Assembly (NCBI GenBank): GCA_963966185.1
Contig: CAWZYM010000406.1
Span: 196,001 to 260,000, forward strand
Length of the DNA: 64,000 bases
DNA from: Rhabditoides inermis
Lineage: Eukaryota > Nematoda > Chromadorea > Rhabditida > Rhabditidae
Direction: 5' to 3'
Part shown: piece by piece, positions 24,915-34,193 of the stretch
How positions within the stretch are numbered: the first letter of the stretch is position 1
Layout: each line of letters begins with the position of its first letter
Translations under genes and position numbers: made by a program
The notes under the pieces: generated by a model
What the model was told of the DNA's origin: nothing
Seen by the model: only the letters and a program-made list of their open reading frames with translations
Database searches by the model: none

Positions 24915-25154
24915 TGTCGCGTGTGAGTGCGCGAGAGCATTAGGGAGTGATGTAACAATCACCCCAGCAGAGCAGAGAGAGAGAGAGCACAGAGAAAGGA
25001 GAGAACCGCCACACCCCCAAGGATCCCCAGTAACCTTGGATGTTCTGATCTTGTTTCTGGTCTTAGCGTTTGAATAAATGTTATTCAGAGTCCTTGTTTA
25101 GTCTATTGCACACACAGAGAGTGAACTCCCACAAACCAGACCCCAAATATAACA
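24915..25154 (+). repeat. 5' LTR (240 bp)
   Basis: Begins TGTCGCGTGTGAGTGCGCG and ends CCCCAAATATAACA. It matches 35274-35513 base for base by eye. It contains a GA-rich stretch and a polyadenylation signal AATAAA at 25073-25078. No clear TATA box was seen in the LTR, so transcription may start from an initiator-type promoter. Confidence 0.95.
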
Positions 25155-25170
25155 TGGAGGATCCCGGTTC
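25155..25170 (+). other. Primer-binding-site candidate
   Basis: TGGAGGATCCCGGTTC follows the LTR with no spacer and starts with TGG, the complement of a tRNA CCA end, where a primer-binding site belongs. The implied tRNA 3' end has one base that does not fit a standard T-stem, so the primer tRNA was not identified. Confidence 0.55.
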
Positions 25171-25376
25171 TCTCTAGTGCAATGGATTAACTGACAATGA
25201 AACATTTTTCTAGCATTTCTCTTCTTTTCTCTATCTTGTCTCTCTTCTTTTCTTCGAACGACGTGTGAAAATGAGTGCCGTGTTTACTGTAAATAGTGTA
25301 CAGTTACTGTTTTGTGGCCGCACAGAGAGTGGGCTAAATCTATTTCGTGCTTCCCAGATTTTCCATCAACACCTCT

Positions 25377-25465
25377 GTATCCGTGATTCCGTGATTTCCG
25401 TGATTCCGTGATTTCCGTGATTCCGTGATTTCCGTGATTTCCGTGACTCCGTGAATTCCGTGACA
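25377..25465 (+). repeat. Tandem TTCCGTGA / TTTCCGTGA array in the leader
   Basis: About ten units of 8-9 bases (TTCCGTGA alternating with TTTCCGTGA), with CTCCGTGA and ATTCCGTGA variants at the end. The near alternation of 8- and 9-mers gives a 17-base super-period. It lies only in the LTR-element leader and is absent from the flanking repeats. Confidence 0.85.
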
Positions 25466-26464
25466 ACTTACCGTAAACTGTAATGCGTTTTCCATCCCTA
25501 ATTTGTATCGTTCCTCTCACATCTATCCAACACACTTAGCCCTCTCTGTGCCACTGTCTTAAGGTCGACCAAAAAATTCCAAAACAAACAAAAACTTTAG
25601 ACTATTCAATTCAATCAGCGTCTGAGTGTGAGTCATGGCATACGGTAACTGCAGTGCAATTCTAGCGCGCACGCGCAGTCGTAATCGTAATTAGCCATTT
25701 ATCAAGCGCCTCCCAGCATTCAGATGTGTAGCAATTTCGCTGCCAATCCCCTGTCACACCGCGAGATCGACAGACAAATAGCAATACACTTTCTGGCACA
25801 TCAATAATCCGCGAGAGCCATTCATCTGAGCCGACTTCGACCCTCGCGCAGGGATTACAATAGGGTCATGACAAATGGGATCATTGGCGCCTGCCTGGCA
25901 CTTTACAGCTACGCCAGCTCCGAGTCTTACTGTTGCTTGCAGGGTGAGGCCACGCCCACTCTATTTGCATACCTGGACACGAGAAGCCGCACCTGATCTT
26001 ATCCTTTTAATTTGTTTATCACCCCATCGCATTCAAGCATTTCTCATTACTAGCGCTGATCAAAGACCGTTTAAGGTAATACTCGAATTCGGTAATTCAC
26101 AAAGTCTACCCGCTTTGACGACCAACCGCTCCGAGCCGAGTTCTTTCACACACACACCACCGACACCAGTCAACAGCCGAGGTACGCAATTTTACCCATT
26201 CTTTTCTGATCTTTGGGTTCGGGTTTGAGATACCAGCTGTACAGTGTGTGCGAGTTTGGGAAAGGTTGAGCAGCGTGAAAAGTCTTTAAAAATATATATA
26301 GCGTCTTTCCTTTTCTATCTCTTGTCTATCATCTGGAATAGGATACGGTAGCTGCGCGCTGACATATATCTATATATCTCTATCGTACTACATCCTTTGT
26401 TCCTCGGTTAAGCATTCTGATCCGCGACTTCCTGCCTCACCGCGCGATACTTGCATACCGTTGA

Positions 26465-29400
26465 ATGAGCGGTAGTGATTCGGAATCCAGCGACGACACC
26501 GTCAACGGAAACCCTAGCACGCCGCAGCAGCCCGCGCAAGCGCCGCAATCCAACCTACGCGACGAGCGTGCAATCCAACGCGAGCAAGTGAGAAATCAGC
26601 AGCGTGAGCAGCGCGAAGCACTTGAAGCTATTAGAGCCGCGCAAGCCGCCGCAGACGCGCAAGCAGCTCTAGACGCGCAAGCAGCAGCAGACGCGCAAGC
26701 AGCAGCAGACGCGCAAGCAGCTCTAGACGCGCAAGCAGCAGCAGACGCGCAAGCAGCATTGGCGCAAGAGGAGGAGGAATTGGAGATGGCAGGGCTGTCT
26801 CTCCTCATTCCCGAGATCGGGAAGTGGCCAAAATTCAATGGAAATGGGTCTCTGACTCGATTCACCAAGGGGCTGAATGAGCGTGCGAACTTTCTCGGCT
26901 GGGATGCAGCGAAAGTCACCAACTTGATGCCTTTCTTGCTCGAGAATGAGGCGCGCGAGCGTTACGACAACTATGACAGCGCGACCAAGGGTGATTACAC
27001 GGAAGTGATCAAGCAGTTGAAGATCGACTTCAACACCGAGCTGTACAAGGGTCGTCTCATGAAAAACCTCACGTCCGTGCGCCAGGGCAATAGTGAGAGC
27101 GTGAATCAATTCTCGAACAGGATCAGCGATCTCGCTGATGACCTGGGAGAGAGTGATGGCGGAAAAGAGTCCCTCAAGAAGGCCAACTTCTGGAGAGGTC
27201 TCAGGAAGCCTATCCAGGATCAGATGATCATGTGGGGGAAATCTTCTGGTACTTTCGATGAGCTGAAAAAGGCAGCGTCGGAAATTGAGATTCGCATCCG
27301 CATGGTAGATGATCAGAAGGAAACGGACTCTCTTTCAGCATCGGTAAATGCGATGAGCGTGACTGACAATTCGCGGGATGCCAAGCGTTCTGATTCGCGC
27401 AGCGACTACGGTAGATCTGACAATAAGCGCGATCGCCGAGGCCGCTATGACCGCAAACACGAAAGCTCGCAATCGCAGCACAACACCTCGCACAACCACA
27501 GCACGCGCAATGAGCGTGACAACAATCATTCTCGTGAGCATTTCCAGCGTTCCAATTCGCGCGACGCGTACAAAAACAGGGGTTATTCCAGCGAGCGTCA
27601 ACGTCACGATTCTCGTGACAGGCGTGATAGGCGCGATTCCCGTGACAGGTACGATCAGCGTGAGCGTCACTACTCGCGTGACCGTCGCGACTCGCGTGAC
27701 CGTCACTATTCGCGTGATCGTCGCGATTCGCGTGACCGTCACTACTCGCGCGACCGTCGTGACTCGCGTGATCGTCGCGATTCGCGTGACTATCGCGATT
27801 CTCGTGATCGCCGCGACTCTCGCAATCGCCGTGAGCACCGTTCGCGTTCCCATGACCGCTCTCGCTACCAAGACAGGTCCCGCTCTCGTGATCGGAGAAA
27901 CGGCCACGGTGGCAGAAACGATTCTAGGGATCGCCGTCACTATTCGCGTGACAGGTCTTACGGGCGAGACCACTCGAGGGAGAGATATCGCTCTGGAGAG
28001 TGCAGACGCGAGAGTCTGCCGAGAGAACACTCACCCGAGAGAGAGGATTACAACCAGTCTCGCGACCAGGACTACGGTAATGAGAAGCGAGTGCGCTTTG
28101 ACAGCCGCAGCCCTATGCGCTCGTCATCCGCTCGCATTCCGTTCACCATGTTCATTGTGACCATGTGTCTTCTCGCTACCGGAGCAGATGCGTTTCAAAT
28201 CTGCGGAAAGGGAAAGAGTGGACATGCGGTGGCATTCCCGGAACCGATTGATTGTAATACGCGCAAACTCAGCAGGGTGCTTCTCACACAAGCAGATGTA
28301 TACACGCAGCGCACTGAACCAGTCAAATTTGCAGCGTACAATTGTTTTAATAAGACGCGCCAGATTTGCACATCCAGCTTTCTACACTGGACTCTCGACG
28401 TCAGCTCCGACAACACCTACACCACTCCGATTGGAGAGATGGAGTGTCGGGAAATGGCATTGAAGCGCATTTTTGAGGGCAAAGCGTTGCGTCGTTTCAG
28501 CGAGCATGTGTTCGGCACAGACAACCAGGTCACGTTCTCCTATCCTCTTCTGGGCGAGAAATGTACGACAACTACAAACGTCTACATTGAAGAGGGTGAG
28601 ATAGCCACATTTGATGGTTACACAATGTTGTCAAACATTGGTGATCTAGCCGGTTGTAAAATAGCATCGCGAGTCTGCCAAGGTCATCATGGCATAGTCA
28701 TCTGGAACAATAATAAAGCGAATCTGTTGGGTCTGTGCAAATATGAGCTCAGCATCTCGGGAGTAGCCTATGCGACCGAGAGACATGTGGTTATTGACAA
28801 ACTACAGGCTGCATTTGTATTCACCAATAAATCAACAGAGCGCTCGCACAGATATGACTGGTGCATTCCTGAGACTGCGCAAGCAATGGATAATGGCGTT
28901 TACATTGACTTTCCCGAGAGAGCATTGCATGCATACTTGCGTTATATGTCATTCCCTGACATCATGCGACAGAAGGTCAAACTGATAGACTCGATCAATG
29001 AGCGGCATAGAAACCATTCGAGTGAGCTTACGGTCAAGCGTCATCCAAAACTCACTCGCATAAAGAGGGACGGCCTAGCCATCCTCAAAGGGTCGCCGCA
29101 TAAGACAGATCGCTATATCCATGCAATCAACGAAACGGGTCTGGCTAAATCGTCTGAAGCAGCTCACCTGGCTAGACACAATCAGGCCGCACCCAATTTC
29201 ACGTTGATCGATAATACGAGCATTCCCCATGAGCAGCGCCAAGATGAGCGTCACAAAGAGCTTAATACCAAGGTCCAATATCTTGCTGTCAAAATTCAAG
29301 AGGACCTGAACAGGGATTTTAGCTATCTTTGGAATAGAATCTGTTTGGTTACAAATGCCCAGTACCATTCGATCCGCGCAATGGCACTGTTGGATGCGAC

Positions 29401-30394
29401 AGCCGCAGCCCGCATGCTATTACAGCGAGATGACATTTCTGCCGATGAGGCTGGTGGAACCCTAATCGTGCAGACTTGCCGCAATGTCACACCAACCAGC
29501 GTGCACTACGACAATAAATACAATGGTGTTTGTTACAAGGACACTCCTGTAGTCGTTGGTGACAGTCTCATGTTTATTCAGCCAGGCACCAGGGGTGATC
29601 TCATGACCAGCTCACCGGTAGTAGATTGTGCGCATCAACGGATGGCCATCTACAAGGATGAGAAAACAGGTGAATGGAAATCCCCAGTTGGCAAAGTGCA
29701 TGTTACTGAGTTGAACCTAGCGTTGCAAGACCCAAGCCGTTCTAATGATCTCGTATTCAACGCGCCACCAATCTACCACAGTGATCTAGCAGGCATTCAA
29801 TCTGCGCTGCAAATGATTTACAGCAGGGTAGCGCGCATTGAGGACAACTCCAATCTAGCAGGCAGTGAGAGACGCACTGACGCAATCGCCGCAGGCACGG
29901 AGGGAGTGATCAAAGAGATCGGGCATGCCGGTCACGTGATTGAGCAGAATGCAAGGGAGATAATGCAGAAGGGAGCGAGTGAACTAGCAACCACTATTTC
30001 AACGTCTGCACTCTCTTACATCATAATCTTTATCAGCGTTATTCTCATGTGTCTTCTGATTGGCAGTTGCATTTGGTGTTCTATCAAAGTGACCATTGTG
30101 AAGGGATTTTGTAAGAGATTTCTTTGCTGTTGCCGCAGGGACAAACAGACAAGCAGTGAGTATGCGAGTGTTAATGTACGCTATAACACAGCGGATCAGC
30201 GAGTGGATATTGATCCTGCCGCTACTCGCCCTAATACTCCCACAGCTCCTTCCCACTATCCTAATTTGGATACACAGAGCAACATTTCGAATGATTCGAG
30301 AAAGAGCAGGCTTTCGACAGCGCATAGCACGTACCCTGACCTTTCTGCCTATCCTAATCCAGCTGGTGTGTGCCGTGAGTGGAACAGACATTGA
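26465..30394 (+). CDS. Gag-envelope fusion polyprotein of the LTR element
   Basis: 1309 residues from ATG 26465. Order: acidic N-terminus; hexapeptide array (AA[AL]DAQ, about six copies, residues 59-99); Gag-like core (about 110-290, with PKFNG and a long helical region); an RS/RD-rich domain (about 300-540, repeated RDSRDRR), where Gag proteins normally carry CCHC knuckles; a hydrophobic signal-like segment at 560-576 ending ADA; a cysteine-rich ectodomain with several N-x-S/T sites; a furin-like RIKR at 865-868; a conserved DAT...GVCY block (934-1030); a transmembrane helix (about 1182-1204) followed by a cysteine cluster; and a tail with PTAP (1259-1262), YPNL (1265-1268) and YPDL (1290-1293). 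Presumed roles are capsid formation and a membrane glycoprotein. The envelope class is not established from sequence alone. Pol overlaps the 3' end in another frame. Confidence 0.9.
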   Translation: MSGSDSESSDDTVNGNPSTPQQPAQAPQSNLRDERAIQREQVRNQQREQREALEAIRAAQAAADAQAALDAQAAADAQAAADAQAALDAQAAADAQAALAQEEEELEMAGLSLLIPEIGKWPKFNGNGSLTRFTKGLNERANFLGWDAAKVTNLMPFLLENEARERYDNYDSATKGDYTEVIKQLKIDFNTELYKGRLMKNLTSVRQGNSESVNQFSNRISDLADDLGESDGGKESLKKANFWRGLRKPIQDQMIMWGKSSGTFDELKKAASEIEIRIRMVDDQKETDSLSASVNAMSVTDNSRDAKRSDSRSDYGRSDNKRDRRGRYDRKHESSQSQHNTSHNHSTRNERDNNHSREHFQRSNSRDAYKNRGYSSERQRHDSRDRRDRRDSRDRYDQRERHYSRDRRDSRDRHYSRDRRDSRDRHYSRDRRDSRDRRDSRDYRDSRDRRDSRNRREHRSRSHDRSRYQDRSRSRDRRNGHGGRNDSRDRRHYSRDRSYGRDHSRERYRSGECRRESLPREHSPEREDYNQSRDQDYGNEKRVRFDSRSPMRSSSARIPFTMFIVTMCLLATGADAFQICGKGKSGHAVAFPEPIDCNTRKLSRVLLTQADVYTQRTEPVKFAAYNCFNKTRQICTSSFLHWTLDVSSDNTYTTPIGEMECREMALKRIFEGKALRRFSEHVFGTDNQVTFSYPLLGEKCTTTTNVYIEEGEIATFDGYTMLSNIGDLAGCKIASRVCQGHHGIVIWNNNKANLLGLCKYELSISGVAYATERHVVIDKLQAAFVFTNKSTERSHRYDWCIPETAQAMDNGVYIDFPERALHAYLRYMSFPDIMRQKVKLIDSINERHRNHSSELTVKRHPKLTRIKRDGLAILKGSPHKTDRYIHAINETGLAKSSEAAHLARHNQAAPNFTLIDNTSIPHEQRQDERHKELNTKVQYLAVKIQEDLNRDFSYLWNRICLVTNAQYHSIRAMALLDATAAARMLLQRDDISADEAGGTLIVQTCRNVTPTSVHYDNKYNGVCYKDTPVVVGDSLMFIQPGTRGDLMTSSPVVDCAHQRMAIYKDEKTGEWKSPVGKVHVTELNLALQDPSRSNDLVFNAPPIYHSDLAGIQSALQMIYSRVARIEDNSNLAGSERRTDAIAAGTEGVIKEIGHAGHVIEQNAREIMQKGASELATTISTSALSYIIIFISVILMCLLIGSCIWCSIKVTIVKGFCKRFLCCCRRDKQTSSEYASVNVRYNTADQRVDIDPAATRPNTPTAPSHYPNLDTQSNISNDSRKSRLSTAHSTYPDLSAYPNPAGVCREWNRH
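30102..30394 (+). other. Dual-coding overlap of envelope tail and Pol start
   Basis: Both frames are open for 293 bases. In the first frame this stretch encodes the end of the juxtamembrane cysteine cluster and the whole tail with PTAP and YPxL motifs. In the second it encodes the Pol leader. No classic -1 slippery heptamer is evident; the needed shift is +1. A GTAAGA (30111) and a CCGCAG (30133-30138) resemble splice sites, but whether they are used is unknown. Confidence 0.7.
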
Positions 30395-33300
30395 CTACAG
30401 GCGTCCTCCCATTCATGTGTGGGCACGGATTGACCACATGCCGGTCCGCGCTTTGATCGACACTGGGTCAGCGATCACGTTCGCGCGCGCATCTGAGATA
30501 CAGGGACTTGATCGTCTAATCCGCCGATACAAGGGTCCAAATGCGCGCGCCGCGAACGACACTGTCATTCCCATTCTTGCTCAGGTGGAAGTGATAATTA
30601 GTGTGGGAAGAAGCAAAATAAAGCATACCGTTCTAGTGACTGAGGATAAGCACTGCCCAGCAAGCCTTGTGATTGGGGTAGATTTCTTGCAGCGTCTCAA
30701 GCATTTCTCGCTAGACTTTGAGAAAGAACAGATGTGTTTTCGCAATGACAGCGTTCCATTCATTAACGCATCGAATTTTGACGCCACCTTTCAGTCCTCA
30801 TCTATTCGTCTAGCCTATGAAGTGGAACTCACTCCGATGAGTGACAACTACATTTCAGCTAGAGTAGATGGAGTGTTCGCGCCACATTCGGAGGTAATCG
30901 CGGAGAGTGACCCAGGGCTAGAATTGCCAGAGGGCATTCACGTGGGCGCAACACTAGGCACGCCGGGTTACGATGGTGTTATGCAGATCAGAGTTCACAA
31001 CAGCGGAGCAGGCGTTGTAAAACTCTATCGGGGCATGCGCATTGGCCGCGCGGAAGAGGTAGTGCAGCCTAGCAGCAAGCGTCCAGTTGTTTACGCAGTT
31101 CACCAGGAATCGATTGATGAGAATTACGCAACCACTGAGTCCGAAGTAGCAGAGGCGGCCAATTATGACCCCCCGGAGGTCGACTTGGCAGCAGAGATGC
31201 CAAAATACCCGCAGGCAGGGGAAGCGGAAAGGATCGATTGGTCCAACTCGTCTTTGAACGCGAAACAAAAATCAATTATTGAAAATATCATTGCAGCGTA
31301 CCCGGATGTATTCGTAGGTAAAGATGGTGATCTAGGCAGATACACTGGTCCTATTGCACATCAAATAAAATTAACTAATGACGCCGACCCTCCTAAGCAG
31401 AGAGCGATTCGCATTCCCATTGAGCAGCGTTCTGAGGTCGAGAAGCAGATCAAAGAAATGCTCCGACAGCGCATTATTGAGCCGTCTACCAGCCCTTTCT
31501 GCGCGCCCATCGTATTGGTTCGTAAAAAGGACAACACATGGCGCTTCGTGGTAGACTATAGGCGACTCAATACAATCACCAAGGCCGAAACATACCTGAT
31601 TCCTAACATCCAGGAGGTGCTCGACCTGTCCAGCGGTAGAAAGTACTATTCTACACTCGATTTTAAGAGTGGATTTTTCCAGATCCCAATGGACAAGCGT
31701 GATAAGCATAAAACCGCATTCAATTCTCCTCTCGGTCTCTTTCATTTCGTCACAATGCCTATGGGATTGAAAGGTGCTAGCGGCACTTTTCAGCGTGTGA
31801 CCAACGCACTCGTGAGAGAGCTGCGAGGGGCCGCCTTTGCATATGTGGATGACTTGATTGTCTCGTCGGACACATTTGAAGGGCACGTTGATGATCTGAG
31901 AGAGGTATTGGAGCGCGTGAAAGCATTTGGGATGAAGTTGCGCCTTGACAAATGCACATTTGCAGAACCCGAGGTCAACTTTCTGGGTGTTTGCATTAGT
32001 GAACAGGGATGCCGTCCGAACCCTGAGAAAGTCAAAGCGATTGCCAAATATCCCGTTCCCAAAACACCTACTGACATCAAATCATTTTTGGGTGCTGTTG
32101 GATTTTTTCGCCGTTTCATCGAAAACTTTGCAAAAATCGCTTCGCCTCTAAATGATCTCCTAAAAAGGGGAATTGAATTCAGGTGGTTGGAAGCGCATCA
32201 GCAAGCATTTGAAGATTTGAAAGAGCGTCTTTGCAAAGCACCAATTCTAGCGTCTCCCAGGCCAGGTGTTCCTTATGAGATCCACACTGACGCGAGTAAG
32301 ATAGCAGTCGCCGGGTGTCTGTTGCAGGCAGGGCGGGATGACCCCGCATTGCGCGCGATTGCATACACAAGCCGCAGCCTCAATAAACATGAAAAGCGAT
32401 ACCCAGTCATTGAATTGGAAGCATTAGCTATCATTCACTCACTGAAGCAGTTTCACCCATATGTGGCGGATGCACAGATCAAAATAGTAACCGATCATGC
32501 GCCCCTTCGAGCACTAATCACTCGGCGAGACTTGCAGGGGAGACTCGCAAAGTATCAAATTGCCTTGCAGGGTTACAACGCCACCATTGAATATCGGCCT
32601 GGCAAGCTAAACCCATTAGCAGATGCTTTGTCCCGCCACATTGTGAATTCTACGTCTCTTGAAAGTGATCTTCCCAGCTTTCCCACACGGGAAGAGATAA
32701 TAGCATCGCAGCGTGAATGTGAGAGAGTGGGTCCGGTTATCGACTGGTTACTCGATGACACGCGAGAGAGACCCGCGCAGGCAGCACAAGTGTGTAAGCG
32801 TTACACACTGTCAGACGGATTATTGGTAACGCAAGGTGATAGGCTCCGCGCGTACATCCCACCATCCGCATCATTGCGCAATCGACTCATCACTCACTTC
32901 CACAAAAACCCACTTGACGGTGCTCATCTCGGTGCGAAAAAGACGTATGAGAAGATGAAGCAAGTGGTAGCGTGGAGAGGTATGCAAAGCGACGTTAATG
33001 AATTCGTCCGTGCATGCGACTCGTGCCAGCGCATCAAAACACCTGTTTCTGCTATCAACAAGGCCCCGATGCACAATTTTCCTACGCCAAACAGGCCGTG
33101 GTATCGTTGCCATGTTGATATAATTGGACCGTTCACGCAGACCACTGAGGGACACGTTTACATTCAGATAACTGTAGACAGTTTCTCGAAATATGTGATT
33201 TGTACTCCGCTAGTAGATCAGCAGGCGGAGACCGTTGCCCAGGCGTTCATCGATGACGTCATAGCAAAACACGGTGTCCCGGACATTGTTGTGTCTGACC

Positions 33301-34061
33301 GAGGTACTAACTATATGTCTCGTCTCTACCAGGAGGTCTGTGTGCTAATGGGTGTCTCACATCATAACACTACAGCATACCACCACCAGGCCAACGGACA
33401 AGCCGAGCGCATGGTAAAAGTGGTGAATGACGCGCTAACCGCCTATGTTAACAAACAGCGATGTGATTGGCACAAATATCTGTCCATGGTTGCATTTGCG
33501 ATTAACACGAGTGTCAATGCTACTAATCAATCAGCATTTTTCATTGTGCATGGTAGGGAGCCACGTCTTCTCGCTAATGCCATTCTGAAAACCAGCGTCA
33601 GCAAGTATGTAGACGTAGACGATTACTGTAGCCAACTCACTCGTTCCATCCAGCATATCTATCACAACGTGCACTCGCAACTCGAAACTAACAACAGCAG
33701 TATGAAAGAGCACTATGATAGCAGGGGAAGGAATGAGTCGGAATTCACTGTAGGCAGTCTTGTGTTGATTCGCGATGACACCTCTCGTCCAAAACTCACA
33801 AAAACTTGGACTGGTCCTTACAGAATTACTGAGATCAACGAGCCTAACATTACAGCATACCCTCTAGCCAAGCCTGATAAGAGCGACGTCTTTCATAGGA
33901 ATAGAGCAAAGCATTACATTGAGTGCCAGCAGCCAACAGCAAGCATGGGGATGATTGACCCGGGAGAGCGTAAGACCGTAGAGAGCGAGAGAGCGGAGGA
34001 AACTAGAGAGCAGACACTCACTCTGAGACGATCAGAGAGGATTAGAAAGCAAGCACACTAA
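30162..34061 (+). CDS. Pol polyprotein: protease, reverse transcriptase, RNase H, integrase
   Basis: The frame is open from 30102 (after TGA 30099-30101) and its first ATG is at 30162. It overlaps the envelope tail by about 290 bases and lies +1 relative to it, so Pol could be made by +1 frameshifting, internal initiation or splicing. Residues counted from 30156: aspartic protease DTGS at 102-105; reverse transcriptase with YVDD at 563-566; RNase H with HTDAS near 712; integrase HHCC zinc region about 914-960; DDE core D988, D1048, E1084 (last spacing 35); and a WTGPYRI (GPY/F-type) module near the end. All catalytic residues are present and the frame is unbroken. The N-terminal 70 residues, in the overlap, are hydrophobic then basic and have no domain match that I recognise. 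No chromodomain is seen. Confidence 0.95.
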   Translation: MRVLMYAITQRISEWILILPLLALILPQLLPTILIWIHRATFRMIRERAGFRQRIARTLTFLPILIQLVCAVSGTDIDYRRPPIHVWARIDHMPVRALIDTGSAITFARASEIQGLDRLIRRYKGPNARAANDTVIPILAQVEVIISVGRSKIKHTVLVTEDKHCPASLVIGVDFLQRLKHFSLDFEKEQMCFRNDSVPFINASNFDATFQSSSIRLAYEVELTPMSDNYISARVDGVFAPHSEVIAESDPGLELPEGIHVGATLGTPGYDGVMQIRVHNSGAGVVKLYRGMRIGRAEEVVQPSSKRPVVYAVHQESIDENYATTESEVAEAANYDPPEVDLAAEMPKYPQAGEAERIDWSNSSLNAKQKSIIENIIAAYPDVFVGKDGDLGRYTGPIAHQIKLTNDADPPKQRAIRIPIEQRSEVEKQIKEMLRQRIIEPSTSPFCAPIVLVRKKDNTWRFVVDYRRLNTITKAETYLIPNIQEVLDLSSGRKYYSTLDFKSGFFQIPMDKRDKHKTAFNSPLGLFHFVTMPMGLKGASGTFQRVTNALVRELRGAAFAYVDDLIVSSDTFEGHVDDLREVLERVKAFGMKLRLDKCTFAEPEVNFLGVCISEQGCRPNPEKVKAIAKYPVPKTPTDIKSFLGAVGFFRRFIENFAKIASPLNDLLKRGIEFRWLEAHQQAFEDLKERLCKAPILASPRPGVPYEIHTDASKIAVAGCLLQAGRDDPALRAIAYTSRSLNKHEKRYPVIELEALAIIHSLKQFHPYVADAQIKIVTDHAPLRALITRRDLQGRLAKYQIALQGYNATIEYRPGKLNPLADALSRHIVNSTSLESDLPSFPTREEIIASQRECERVGPVIDWLLDDTRERPAQAAQVCKRYTLSDGLLVTQGDRLRAYIPPSASLRNRLITHFHKNPLDGAHLGAKKTYEKMKQVVAWRGMQSDVNEFVRACDSCQRIKTPVSAINKAPMHNFPTPNRPWYRCHVDIIGPFTQTTEGHVYIQITVDSFSKYVICTPLVDQQAETVAQAFIDDVIAKHGVPDIVVSDRGTNYMSRLYQEVCVLMGVSHHNTTAYHHQANGQAERMVKVVNDALTAYVNKQRCDWHKYLSMVAFAINTSVNATNQSAFFIVHGREPRLLANAILKTSVSKYVDVDDYCSQLTRSIQHIYHNVHSQLETNNSSMKEHYDSRGRNESEFTVGSLVLIRDDTSRPKLTKTWTGPYRITEINEPNITAYPLAKPDKSDVFHRNRAKHYIECQQPTASMGMIDPGERKTVESERAEETREQTLTLRRSERIRKQAH

Positions 34062-34193
34062 ATCCTTACAGTATAAGCGTTTACTCACATTTCAGCATAT
34101 CCCGCATGTAGCAATAGCTAGCATAATGAGTGAGATAGTAGTGACCAGCAAGCATAAACAGCATCCTAGCATCCTAATTTCTTCTCTTTGCAG
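34062..34193 (+). promoter_or_regulatory. Pol-ORF3 spacer with a splice acceptor next to the ATG
   Basis: 132-base non-coding gap after the pol stop. It ends CTTCTCTTTGCAG (34181-34193), a good nematode 3' splice site, and the next three bases are the ATG of the third ORF. The gap also carries five AGCAT pentamers (34093-34172). This suggests the third ORF is translated from a spliced subgenomic RNA. The donor is not identified. Confidence 0.6.

Larger units (their letters stand above)
25155..26464 (+). other. Long untranslated leader of the LTR element
   Basis: About 1.3 kb between the LTR and the first ORF. It carries a tandem array of TTCCGTGA-type units at 25377-25465 and a TATATATAG stretch near 26290. 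A 117-codon frame at 25875-26228 shows no recognisable features and I do not call it a gene. A leader this long could hold packaging or translation-control signals, but none can be named from the sequence. Confidence 0.6.

Noticed and set aside
25875..26228. 117-codon frame in the leader of the LTR element
   Set aside because: No domain, no splice or translation signals beyond an ATG, and composition like the flanking untranslated sequence.
27335..28160. Long frames of 231 codons (minus) and 260 codons (plus, other frame) over the RS/RD region
   Set aside because: They are shadows of the low-complexity arginine-rich coding of the Gag-Env ORF.
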